From contig NZ_BIFS01000001.1 of the NCBI RefSeq assembly GCF_003967555.1, forward strand, positions 930,001 through 994,000: a stretch of DNA of 64,000 bases, in the 5' to 3' direction. The stretch is from Dictyobacter kobayashii (GTDB taxonomy: Bacteria > Chloroflexota > Ktedonobacteria > Ktedonobacterales > Ktedonobacteraceae). Shown one piece after another: positions 37,042-46,353 of the stretch (its first letter is position 1; each line of letters opens with the position of its first letter). The notes beneath the pieces are model-generated. The model was not told where the DNA came from. It did no database searches and worked only from the letters and a program-made list of their open reading frames with translations. The translations under genes were made by a program, and so were the position numbers.

Positions 37042-38157
37042 TTATGCATTCGTGGTGCGATCATACGGAGGCATAACTGAATTTGAAGAGACTACTTTCA
37101 TGGGGAGAACAACCTGGCGAGGCGGAGAACCTGCAATCTGCTCAAGGAGCAATTCAATGCCAGTCTCCCCTATCTTTTGAGTTTGCTGTCCCCCATAGGT
37201 AAAAAGAGGCGTAAGTTGCAAAGGTGACATCACCGCATCGATACAAACTATTGATAACTGTTCCGGGACAGCAAGCTCAAGGTATAATGCCGCCCGCATG
37301 GCCATCTCGGCGAGCAGGCCATTGGTAGCAAAAATGCTGGTTATCTCTGGTTTATTGCGCAGGTATTCCGCAAACTGCTCAACGAGCGATTGCGAGACGG
37401 GCTCGTTTTGATACAACAAATGGTATTGCTCTTCTATGTAAATATGTGAACGATCAATGGCGATGCCTGCGTCGGTGAGCGCCAGGGTATACCCCTCAAG
37501 ACGATCCTCAATACTGGTCGTTCCCTGTGTATTGTAACTAACAGCACAGATATTGCGGTGCCCCGCATTGATCAGTTCGCGTATAACATCGCGAGCACCA
37601 TTAACATTGTCGCTGTAAACTGCGCCACAATCAACACCACGCAGGTAGCGATCCAGAAGCACCAACGGAAATTTATCAACGATCAGACGTAGCACCTCTA
37701 TGTTATAGGATTTGCCATCACGAGGAAATAACATGATTCCGCTGACACCGATGGCTCGTACCTGCTGAATAGCCTTTTCTTCGGTGATAGTATCATCGGT
37801 CAATTGAAAGAGGAAAGAGTAGCCGGCTTCATGCGCAGCATGCTGACATGCACGCAGGAGCTCCGAGGCATATAAATCGTTGATGGGCTGTATCCAGGCG
37901 ATCAGGCGTTGGTTATTCCCATTCTGGGAAGCGAGGATGCGGTGAGTTACGATGGTGCCGCTGCGAGGAGAGCGACTGACTAACCCCTCATGCTCAAGCG
38001 CTTTAAGCGCAGCACCCCCTGTTGCACGACTTACACCAAAGGTCGTTGCCAATTCCATTTCGGTGGGTAACTTGTCACCTGGACGATAGTGACCTGAAAA
38101 GATATGCCGACGTAATTGATCGTAAATAACCCGGTAGCTTGTGTTCTTCTTTGCCAT
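37042..38157 (-). CDS. AraR-type regulator: GntR DNA-binding domain plus LacI-type sugar-binding domain
   Basis: About 371 residues from the ATG at 38157 (CAGGA upstream). The N-terminal winged helix is GntR-like (VIYDQLRRHIFSGHYRPGDKLPTEMELATTFGVSRATGGAALKALEHEGLV). The rest is a periplasmic-binding-protein fold as in LacI (RLIAWIQPINDLYASELLRAC, VVLLDRYLRGVDCGAVYSDNVNGARD, NICAVSYN, AVPEQLSIVCIDAV). This domain pair is that of AraR, which senses arabinose. It sits at the end of the polysaccharide locus, and two TTGTTANCAA sites lie 39 and 63 bases before its start, suggesting autoregulation. Confidence 0.85.
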   Translation of the reverse strand: MAKKNTSYRVIYDQLRRHIFSGHYRPGDKLPTEMELATTFGVSRATGGAALKALEHEGLVSRSPRSGTIVTHRILASQNGNNQRLIAWIQPINDLYASELLRACQHAAHEAGYSFLFQLTDDTITEEKAIQQVRAIGVSGIMLFPRDGKSYNIEVLRLIVDKFPLVLLDRYLRGVDCGAVYSDNVNGARDVIRELINAGHRNICAVSYNTQGTTSIEDRLEGYTLALTDAGIAIDRSHIYIEEQYHLLYQNEPVSQSLVEQFAEYLRNKPEITSIFATNGLLAEMAMRAALYLELAVPEQLSIVCIDAVMSPLQLTPLFTYGGQQTQKIGETGIELLLEQIAGSPPRQVVLPMKVVSSNSVMPPYDRTTNA

Positions 38158-38195
38158 TATAATCCTGAGCAATATTGCAACAACTATTGAGCCAC

Positions 38196-38205
38196 TTGTT
38201 AGCAA
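38196..38205. promoter_or_regulatory. Candidate operator in the regulator's own promoter (proximal)
   Basis: TTGTTAGCAA, identical to the decamer at 32709-32718, lies 39 bases upstream of the regulator start. Confidence 0.45.
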
Positions 38206-38219
38206 ATCAAGAGAAAATA

Positions 38220-38229
38220 TTGTTATCAA
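38220..38229. promoter_or_regulatory. Candidate operator in the regulator's own promoter (distal)
   Basis: TTGTTATCAA lies 63 bases upstream of the regulator start, 24 bases (about two helical turns) from the proximal site. Confidence 0.45.
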
Positions 38230-38321
38230 TAGGGATTTATGGTGATCATAACATGAAGAATGGTACCTGTCAACGAGCCTGGCATAAGGGTTCAGGACGC
38301 ATAACAGGCTTACTCAGCTAG

Positions 38322-38972
38322 AATGTCGTCTCGTATCATTTGCGGAAACTGCGAGAACAACATCTGGTCAAAGAGCGGCGCAGCAGCGCTGATGAGCGAT
38401 CACTGTACTATAGCCTTGATCTCGAAGCACTGCGTGCGCTCTATCTGAGCGCAGGCAACGTCTTACATCCAGCGATTGGGAGCCTGGAGGTGCCATCTGA
38501 TCCGCAGCAGTGGCCAATCCCGCAACGACCACTGCGTGTTCTGTTCCTCTGTACCCATAATAGCGCACGTTCCTTACTGGCTGAAGCCCTCTTGCGGCAG
38601 ATGAGCGCTGGGCGGGTCGAGGTCGCCAGTGCAGGAACCCGGCCCACCGGTGTCCATCCCTCTACCATTCAGGTGTTAGCGTCCCTAGATGTTGATCATA
38701 CCCACCTCCGTTCCAAGCATATTGATGAACTGAGCGATCTGCATTTTGACTATGTCATTACGGTTTGTGATCGTGTGCGTGAGTCCTGCCCCGCCTGGCC
38801 GGTTGAAGCTGAGGTCATTCATTGGAGCTTTCCCGATCCCGTCCAGGGAGAAGGGTCAGAAGAGGAACGCTATCAGGCCTTTGAACGAACAGCTACCCAG
38901 CTCACCACCCGGATTCGCTACTTTTTGACACTCGTCGAACGTCGCTATCAACACAAAACGCTGACAGTGTAG
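38322..38972 (+). CDS. arsC: ArsR-arsenate reductase fusion, N-terminally truncated
   Basis: The frame is open from 38322 and begins inside an ArsR recognition helix (VSYHLRKLREQHLVKERRSSADERSLYYSLD). The first half of the ArsR domain is missing and a TAG precedes it; a TTG at 38340 could serve as start. The second part is an intact low-molecular-weight phosphatase-type arsenate reductase: P-loop LFLCTHNSARSLLAEALL (Cys-x5-Arg), the two further cysteines in VCDRVRESCPAW, and HWSFPDP. In intact relatives the ArsR part binds its own promoter. Expression of the remaining enzyme is doubtful without an upstream ribosome site. Confidence 0.8.
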   Translation, partial: NVVSYHLRKLREQHLVKERRSSADERSLYYSLDLEALRALYLSAGNVLHPAIGSLEVPSDPQQWPIPQRPLRVLFLCTHNSARSLLAEALLRQMSAGRVEVASAGTRPTGVHPSTIQVLASLDVDHTHLRSKHIDELSDLHFDYVITVCDRVRESCPAWPVEAEVIHWSFPDPVQGEGSEEERYQAFERTATQLTTRIRYFLTLVERRYQHKTLTV

Positions 38973-39046
38973 GGCAACGCATGGCTTAACACCCATTGCC
39001 TGACGTCGTATCACGTTTATCCTCCAGTGAAAGGACAGCTTCAATT

Positions 39047-39199
39047 ATGCACCTGGTAATCATCGGAGGAAGCGATGCTGGCATTAGTGCTGCGCTTCGC
39101 GCGCGAGAGATAGAGCCATCCATGGAAGTAAGCCTGGTGGTTGCTGATGCGTTCCCCAACTATAGCATTTGTGAGGACAAAAAAGGAAAATGTTGGTGA
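39047..39199 (+). pseudogene. FAD-dependent (CoA-disulfide reductase-like) oxidoreductase, truncated after about 42 codons
   Basis: The start is good (AAGGA before the ATG) and encodes VIIGGSDAGISAALRAREI (FAD-binding GxGxxG-like) and ADAFPNYSIC. Family members continue past this Cys-containing motif for about 400 more residues. Here the sequence leaves the family at about 39170 and ends 10 codons later. The break lies about 15 bases before a MITE-end sequence. Confidence 0.8.
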
Positions 39200-39207
39200 G
39201 GCAATGC
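39185..39207 (+). mobile_element. Solo MITE end
   Basis: GGAAAATGTTGGTGAGGCAATGC matches in 21 of 23 positions the right end of the MITE at 61735-61757. Only one end is present, directly after the broken oxidoreductase gene. About 210 bases without a gene follow. Confidence 0.6.
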
Positions 39208-39418
39208 GATAAGTAGCGGGATCTCACACCACAGCCTGGGTGTGGCTTCGAGTAGGTAGAACCTGGCCGTATCCGAGATATTGCTGTGATAGTAAAAGAT
39301 TAGGAGAAGGTGCCATAATGACAGTACGGCCCGGTGGAAAGAAAAGATACAGCGATGCAGTTGAGCGAAAAAACGTATAGAGCTCAGCTTCCCGATAGGC
39401 AAGGGATTTGACAGACGG

Positions 39419-40906
39419 TCAATTAACAGGCTTCATTGGTAACCATATGTAGAAGCATGATCCTTTTGTGAGTTGACTATCAACGGTGATATCGCCACTG
39501 TGCGCGCTAGCGATGAGGCGGGAAACGAAGAGGTCTAGCCCGGCACCATGCTTACTGCGGGAGTTTGGCTGCTGTGCACGGTAATAGTGTTCAAAGATAT
39601 GTGGTATATCCTTGGGCGCGATACCTGGACCTGTATCACAGATATGAATCGTAGCCCATGAGGTGCACCGATTACACTACTCGCTATCTATACTGTGAGG
39701 AGGATCCTGGTGCATGGTTAATTCCACGAAGATATGTCCCCCGGGCAGTGTATATTGCAACGCATTATCACAGATATTCAAAATCATATGTTTGAGCAGA
39801 TCTCTGTCGCCCCGTACGCTGAGTTGCTCTAGCTGCCCCATTTCCAGCATAACGGGCTGTTTATCACCTTGCAGTTGTCGTAAGATCTCGATCAAGAGCG
39901 TATCTAGTTCTACAACCTGTACATGCTTCTCGTCCAGCGCAGGTACAATGCCCACTTCAGCCCTGGCCATCAGCAGTAAATTTGTTAGCAGCCATGAGAC
40001 ACGCCGGAGCTCTATGTTAATCTCTTGTACATCTTGATGAGCGGTGCCCTGAAGATCGGGGTCCATCAAAAGGATATCTATCTGTCCGCGAATGGCTGTC
40101 AGGGGGGTGCGCAACTCGTGTGAGATATCGGCAACAAATCGGTGCTGGAGTTGAAAGCTTTTCTCTAATCTCTCTGTCATGTGATTGAAGGCATAGGTCA
40201 ATTGTTGTATTTCAGTGGCCGATGATGTAGGAGCAAGGCGCACACCGAGACTGTCCACGCTGAAATCGAGCATGGTTGAGCTTAAATTACTTAATGGGCG
40301 TAGCTCTCGATTGGCAACGAGAGAGCCGATGACGTAGGCCAACAAGGCCGCGACGAGCATTCCCGCAGCCAGAAATAAGAGAAGAACGCGTTGCATTTCA
40401 TTGATCGATGCCCGTGAGCCACCAATCTGGGCAATCGCAATAATGGCATGGGCGTGATCACGTATCGGAAAAGTCAGGGTACGCACCTGCAGGGTTCCAT
40501 CTTGCTGGTACGTACGAAATACATTCTGCCCCTGTTGAATCGTTTCCGTATCGGTCTGATCGAGGGTAAAACTTTCGCTTTTCAGATTAGATGAATGGTA
40601 GAGCGTCTTCCCCGTGTGGATGTCGATAAACTTGATATATGACGGATTGTCGGCTGTGAATTCATTTCCAGACTCCCCCTGTAGCATCTGATTGAAAAAT
40701 TGGGCATCGAACTGGTGCCCCGACGCGAACCACGAGAATGTCGCCATCTGCATCTTTTCGCTCTGTAGCGACAGACGATTATCCAGACTGGCCTCCAGAT
40801 GCCGCGATAGCAATACCAAGCGCCAACCAGAAGTTAGCCCGGTCGCTACCAAGCACGATGTCGCGAATGTTGTTCTGAAAATGAACGATGAGCACCAGGG
40901 ACACAT
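39419..40906 (-). pseudogene. Sensor histidine kinase, 5' truncated and with in-frame TAG
   Basis: A periplasmic-sensor kinase: second membrane helix (LLLFLAAGMLVAALLAYVIG), HAMP, HisKA with RFVADISHELRTPLTAIRGQ, N box ILNICDNALQYTLPGG, then a TAG (39677-39679). The same frame goes on with WATIHICDTGPGIAPKDIPHIFEHYYR (G1 and F boxes) and a degenerate G2 (HGAGLDLFVSRLIA) to TGA at 39419. The family-like N-terminus starts at about ASLDNRLSLQSEK (near 40800). What lies before is cytochrome b sequence in another frame, so the true start and first helix are lost. Confidence 0.8.
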
Positions 40907-41698
40907 GGATAATGATGAAGCCGATAAAGGCCAGCAAGCTCAAGAAATGCAGGCTACGTCCAACCTGCCGTCCCCGAAGATCTTGATGTACCAGGGGAAG
41001 CGGGCGGCCACCGCCGGCGACATCGTCGCCCCCGTCAGCAGCATAAACGGAGCAAGCAAAAAGACGACACCAGCGTAAGCCAGCTGCTGCAGCGGATCAT
41101 AAGGATGAAATTCGCTGGCGGGCGGGATATGCAACGTGATATAGGTCAGAAAGGTGTGAAAGGCTGCCGGCACAATCGACCACGAGGTCGGAATGAGACG
41201 CGCCCACTCACCGGTGGCAAAGAGCAGCACCACATAAATCAGCCCATTAAGTATCCAGAAGATAACGGAGAAGAAATGCCAGTGCCGACCAATGCCTAGA
41301 TTTTTTCCTCCAGGCAGGGCCAGCCAGGGTGAGGCCGGAACCTCGTCATCCAACGAAGTATAGACGACATCCTTATTCACCGGCACATTCTTTCTCGTGA
41401 ACCTGATCCATTCCTTGCCGAGCGTACTATTGTCATTCCAGTAGAGCTTGAGGAGGTGAATCGCGCCCGGGCCAGAGGTAGCCAGGCAGACGCCGACCTC
41501 ATCAGTAAACTTGGCATGCGCGGTCGCCATAAAGGCCGCCATCTCTTCGTGGCGCACCTGAACAAATTCAAAAAGATCCTGATGACGCTCTAGTCCACCC
41601 AGGATGCCATTGATACCATCACCAGGATAACCATAAATACGCCTGACACCCCATTCCGAGAGACGTTCTAGTAGAAAGTCGCTGACTTTTGTACTCAT
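40800..41698 (-). pseudogene. Chimera: TPP-dependent enzyme start fused to a cytochrome b fragment
   Basis: Codons 1-83 (SDFLLERLSEWGVRRIYGYPGDGINGI, CLATSGPGAIHLL) are the N-terminus of a thiamine-diphosphate enzyme of the pyruvate oxidase/acetolactate synthase group. At about 41450 the frame passes straight into a di-heme cytochrome b type membrane domain (GIGRHWHFFSVIFWILNGLIYVVLL, WSIVPAAFHTFLTYITLH, RFPWYIKIFG). A missing base in the C run at 40972-40975 then breaks the frame, although RQVGRSLHFLSLLAFIGFIII and LVLIVHFQNNIRDIVLG can still be read to about 40800. There it meets the kinase fragment. Confidence 0.8.
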
Positions 41699-42104
41699 TT
41701 CTTGTTCTTCCTTCTCCGGCTAATTATAGAACTCTACAGCATAAACAGGCTCCGGGCCTGCATTAATATCTATAAATTGTTGGCTTCTCGTTACGCTGAT
41801 GTGAATAGTGTAGATTCTTTTGGTTATAACTTGGTAAAAATTCTTGCAGCGGCACTATGAGCGGGGATTGAGTGGAAGCAATGGATATTTTCGCGTTCAT
41901 CTTTTTTTACTATTTCCTTACCATCGCCAGTTACACTTTGCATAAGCCACTTACTATCGTAGCGATACGAGGAGGTGAATTGGGCGAAATCACAAAGCAA
42001 TCAGTCAGGCTGGCCCGCTGTAAAAGCTCTTGTACAAGCAATACGTGCGTTTATAACTTCTTTTACATAATAAATATATGCTGAAAAAATGAAAGGATAC
42101 TCAT
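41699..42104. other. Intergenic stretch, no recognisable gene
   Basis: About 400 AT-rich bases between the divergent chimera and SDR remnant. No motif-bearing frame was seen. GAAAGGA just before 42105 is the ribosome site of the SDR remnant. Confidence 0.5.
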
Positions 42105-42245
42105 ATGGGACAGATCGATCAGAAGATCGCCATTGTTACCGGATCCGATAGTGGCATTGGCAGTGCCATCGCTATTCAGTTTGCGAACGAAGGCGCGACC
42201 TTCTTTATCGAAGGTGGGCTCCCACGTACTACCGCTGGATTATAG
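42105..42245 (+). pseudogene. Short-chain dehydrogenase/reductase with internal deletion
   Basis: Only 46 codons. The N-terminus is a clear SDR Rossmann start ([24 protein letters not shown]). The end ([14 protein letters not shown]) is like the SDR C-terminus, where xxVDGG is conserved. The 200 residues between, including the YxxxK active site, are absent, yet the frame is kept. The ribosome site is intact, so a short inactive peptide may be made. Confidence 0.75.
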
Positions 42246-42256
42246 GGGATAGATAT

Positions 42257-43653
42257 ATGTCAGAAACACAAAAATATCTCCCGATTGAGGATTACGCGCT
42301 CATAGGCAATCTGCACACCGTAGCGCTGGTGGGTAAGAATGGCTCCATTGACTGGTGCTGCCTGCCTCGCTTTGACTCACCAAGCATCTTTGGCGCGCTT
42401 CTGGATGCGGATAAGGCCGGTTTTTTCCGTATCGCCCCAACCGACAGAGGTTGGTACACCTGCTCATGACCACAAATTGATCCGATCTGTGACGATGGTA
42501 CAGCGTTCGGCCCTGGTCCTGAAATTGCTCACCTATGCACCAAGCGGAGCGATTGTGGCGGCGGCCACCACGAGCTTACCAGAATCAATTGGAGGAGAGC
42601 GCAACTGGGACTATCGCTATACCTGGATACGAGACGCATCATTCTCGCTCTATAGCCTGCTCTCACTTGGACTGACGCAGGAAGCCGAAGCGTTTATGGG
42701 GTGGCTGGATGAACGCTGCCATCAATTGAATGACAGCGGCACGCTACAGCCAATGTACGGCATCGATGGACAGCAGAAACTGACCGAGATCACCCTCGAT
42801 CACTTAGAGGGATACCGGCAGAGCCGTCCCGTGCGCATTGGCAATGGGGCATATGAACAAACGCAGCTGGACATCTACGGCGAGATGATGGATGCTATTT
42901 TCATCTTCAATAAGTACGAGGCGATCAGCTATGATCTGTGGCTCAATGTGCGCCGTCTTCTGGACTGGCTGGCAGACCACTGGCAGGAGCCTGACGAGGG
43001 GATCTGGGAGATACGCGGAGGTCCAAAGCACTTCCTGCACTCACGCATGATGAGCTGGGTAGCCTTTGACCGCGCCATCCGTATCACGCGCGATCGCGGC
43101 TGGCCCGCCCCGACCGAGAAATGGGTGGAGATCCGCTCTCAGATCTATGAGCAGATCATGGACAAGGCATGGAACGAGAAAGAGCAAAGCTTCGTGCAAT
43201 ATTATGGAAGCGATGCCATCGATGCCAGCGCCCTACTGCTGATGATCACGAATTTTACCGGCACTAGAGAGCCGCGCATGCTCTCCACCGTGGAGCGCAT
43301 CAAGCGCCAGTTGAGCGCCGGCGCCCTGGTGAAGCGCTACACACAGGGTGCGGCGGATGACGGATTAGAAGGGCACGAAGGAACCTTTAGCGCATGCCAG
43401 CTTCTGGCTGGTAGAAGACCTGGCGCGCGCGGGCAAACTTGACGAGGCACGCCTGCGGTTAGAAAAGCTGCTCTCATACAGCAATCACGTTGGCCTGTAT
43501 GCCGAGGAGATCAGTCCGGCAGGCGTGGCCCTGGGCAACTATCCCCAGGCCTTCACCCATTTCGCACTCATTACCGCCTGCTACCACCTGGATAAAGCTC
43601 TAAATATTCATCGCGGACATGCGCGCCCGACATCAGACAACCTTTATGACTAA
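42257..43653 (+). pseudogene. GH15 glucoamylase-like gene with internal deletion and frameshift
   Basis: The start is typical of GH15 trehalase/glucoamylase-like proteins ([37 protein letters not shown]). At about 42460 roughly 190 residues are missing, and the sequence resumes in another frame at MVQRSALVLKLLTYAPSGAIVAAATTSLPESIGG, then NWDYRYTWIRDASFSLYSL. Near 43397 one extra C breaks the frame again; SFWLVEDLARAGKLDEA and SNHVGLYAEEISPAG follow. The end is at 43653. It cannot make a full enzyme. It precedes a debranching-enzyme pseudogene, so a glycogen/trehalose cluster once stood here. Confidence 0.82.
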
Positions 43654-43725
43654 AGCTTCAAGGACTTGAAGCAAACATCATAAGTGCTGAGCTTGCCTCA
43701 GCTTAGAGGGTAGAGGAAAAACAGA

Positions 43726-45945
43726 ATGCCAGTCGAAATACGAGTAGGTCCACCTACGATCACCATCAGCCAGGGCCGTACCTTTATGGTCACGACACAG
43801 GCGGGAGAGATCATTTCAAATACTGATCAGGGAGTGTACGCCATCGATACACGCTTCCTGAGCTTTTATCGCCTGTATATCAACCAGGTACCGTTACAGG
43901 TCATTAATTCAAGCCAGCTTACGTTCTATGCCGCGCGCTATCACCTGACCAATCCACACATCGAAACAGAAGATGGAGTCATTGATGAACAAACCCTGCG
44001 CGTCACAATTAATCGTGTCGTGCACGAAGGGATTCATGAAGATATAGACATTGCTAACTACACGGGCAAATCCATCCACTTCTTGCTCGAGCTATCAATG
44101 CGTTCCGACTTCGCCGATCTCTTCGAGGTGAAGTCAAAACATATCGTCCAACGAGGCCAGGAACAGACGCAATGGGATGCCCAAAACAGGCAACTCTACA
44201 CGACCTATGATAACAAGGACTTTCATCGTGCGATACGCTATTGTATTCTCAATGAGGTGGCGGTGGGCTATGCGAATGGACGTCTCCGCATTGAGATAGC
44301 CCTGGCACCCAATCAACACTGGCATACCTGTTGCGAGATAAGGCTTGAGCATGGGCAACACGTGAAAAAGCCTGCGCCAGAATCATGCAGCCAGCCATCT
44401 GAGGACATGAATGCAACGAAAGCACTTCTGACATCAGGACGAGAACAAAGCAACGATTTTGAGCAGCGACAGGAGCGTTGGCAGGCACACTGCACAGGTA
44501 TCACGACTTCAAATCACCATATCTATCGTGTGTATCAACAGGCGGTAGAAGATATGGGTGCGCTGCGTATCTATGATATGGATGTCTCCGACGAGGCATA
44601 GATACCCGCAGCAGGCGTGCCCTGGTTTGTCACCCTCTTTGGCCGTGATAGCCTGACCGTCTCGTATCAAAATATGGCTGTGGCGGAAGGATTTGCGCGC
44701 GGCGCCCTGAAACGGCTAGCGGAACATCAGGCGCAGGAGCGCGATGATCAGCGTGACGCCCAGCCGGGCAAGATCATGCATGAGATCCGCTTTGGCGAGT
44801 TAGCGTTAGCGCATTTCCACAAAGTACCATTTACACCATTCTACGCCACCGCCGATGCCACCATCCTCTATCTGATCGTCCTGTCTGAAACCTATCGCTG
44901 GACAGGGAATGTTGAACTGCTCAAAGAATATCGCGCAGTGGCCGAGAAATGTCTGCACTGGATCGACCACTACGGCGACATTGACGGCGACGGTTTTCAG
45001 GAATACAAAAGCTTCTCACCATACCACTATGACAATGTCGGCTGGAAAGATGCGGGCGATGCCGTTGTCTACGCTGATGGCACACCTGTCAAGCAGCCCA
45101 AGGGGCTCTGCGAGTTGCAGGGCTACGTCTATGACGCCAAAACGCGCATGGCTGAAGTTTTCACGGCCCTCGGCGAGCAAGAACAGGCGCAGGCGCTGCA
45201 GCAACAGGCGCAAACACTCAAGCAGCGCTTCAACCAGAAGTTCTGGATGGAGGACGAGGGCTGCTTCGCCTTTGGGCTTGATCCTGATAAAAAGCAGATT
45301 ACCTCGGTCGCCTCCAACGCTGGTCAATGTCTCTGGAGTGGCATCGCCGATCAGGATAAGGCCGAGCGCACCGCGCGGCGGCTTTTGCAGGAAGATATGT
45401 GGAGTGGCTGGGGCATTCGCACGCTCTCGCGCAACAATGCTGCGTACAACCCCTTTGCCTATCAGCGCGGCCCCATCTGGCCCCAGGACAACGGGATCAT
45501 CGCCGACGGCTTCAAGCGCTATGGGCTGGCGCAGGAAGCCAATCGGATCATCCGCGGCATCTTTGATGCCATCGAACGCTTTGATGCCTACCGGCCACCA
45601 GAGGTTTTCGCGGGCGTGCAGCGTGCTGGCGAGGTAGACTTTCCCATTCTCTATCCGGCGGGCGCCAACATCCCACAGGCCTGGGCCACCGGCAGCATCT
45701 TCCATATGTTGCGTACCATCCTGGGGCTACGCGCTGACGCACCGCACAAACGCCTCTACGTTCATCCCACGCTCCCCAACTGGTTGCCCGACATCACGCT
45801 CCACCACCTCCGTGTTGGATCTTGCTCCATCACCCTGCGTTTCTGGCAACAGGGCGATCAATCCCACTGGGAAGTACTGGAGATGCAGGCCAATCGAGGC
45901 ACCGCGCAACAGGACATGATCCAGGTCATGGATGAGGAAGGTTAA
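43726..45945 (+). pseudogene. Amylo-alpha-1,6-glucosidase (glycogen debranching) gene with in-frame TAG
   Basis: The first 291 codons hold the N-terminal domain of bacterial debranching enzymes (ITISQGRTFMVTTQAGEI, GVYAIDTRFLSFYRLYIN). A TAG at 44599-44601 interrupts it. Without any frame change the sequence continues with AGVPWFVTLFGRDSLTVSYQ, DADATILYLIVLSETYRWTG-like helices, YDNVGWKDAGDAVVYADG, and WPQDNGIIADGFKRYG to a TAA at 45945, giving about 739 codons, a normal length. Apart from the stop the gene looks intact. It follows the broken GH15 gene on the same strand. Confidence 0.82.
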
Positions 45946-45949
45946 CACA

Positions 45950-46255
45950 TCAATCAAAGTTCAGCGTTTCACCGTACTGCGGAATCACAAGCTGTGTGTC
46001 ACGAATGCCCTGCTCGCTGGCGAATGTACGCAGGTCGGTACGCTAAATAGTGGCGTGATCGACCGCGTTCATGTGCATTGCCACCACCACACTTTCCGGG
46101 GCAGCCTGGCAAACGGCGACCGTCTGTGCGGCAACCATCACGATGTAACCTTTTTGCTGCCAGATTGCGCCACAGGAGTGCGTAACGATGACATTGGGGC
46201 GCACACGCTCAATGGTTTTATTGACCCCTGCGTACCAGATCGTATCTCCAGGTGA
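45950..46255 (-). pseudogene. C-terminal fragment of a metallo-beta-lactamase-fold hydrolase
   Basis: Reads SPGDTIWYAGVNKTIERVRPNVIVTHSCGA and AAPESVVVAMHMNAVDHATI, the second half of a UPF0173/UlaG-like metal-dependent hydrolase. A TAG lies at 46043-46045; the same frame resumes RTDLRTFASEQGIRDTQLV and ends TGA at 45950. Nothing before about 46255 belongs to the family, so the N-terminal metal site is lost. Confidence 0.75.
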
Positions 46256-46325
46256 AAGAAAGAGGAAATATGAAAGGGAAAATTCGCTCAAGAGGCAGAA
46301 GAAGAACTCACTTGAAGAAAGGCAA

Positions 46326-46352
46326 GGAGGAAATTTTCTGGTGAGGCAATGC
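46326..46352 (+). mobile_element. Solo MITE end at the 5' break of the TPR gene
   Basis: GGAAATTTTCTGGTGAGGCAATGC-type sequence resembling the MITE right end at 61735-61757. The TPR reading frame starts directly after it (DAIAAYDQAICLDP), with no start codon of its own. Confidence 0.6.
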
Positions 46353-46353
46353 G

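Noticed and set aside
44599..44601. TAG recoded as pyrrolysine or another amino acid
   Set aside because: Intact neighbours such as marR, the MFS gene and the PBP gene end with TAG, and surrounding genes are broken by other means, so nonsense mutation is simpler.
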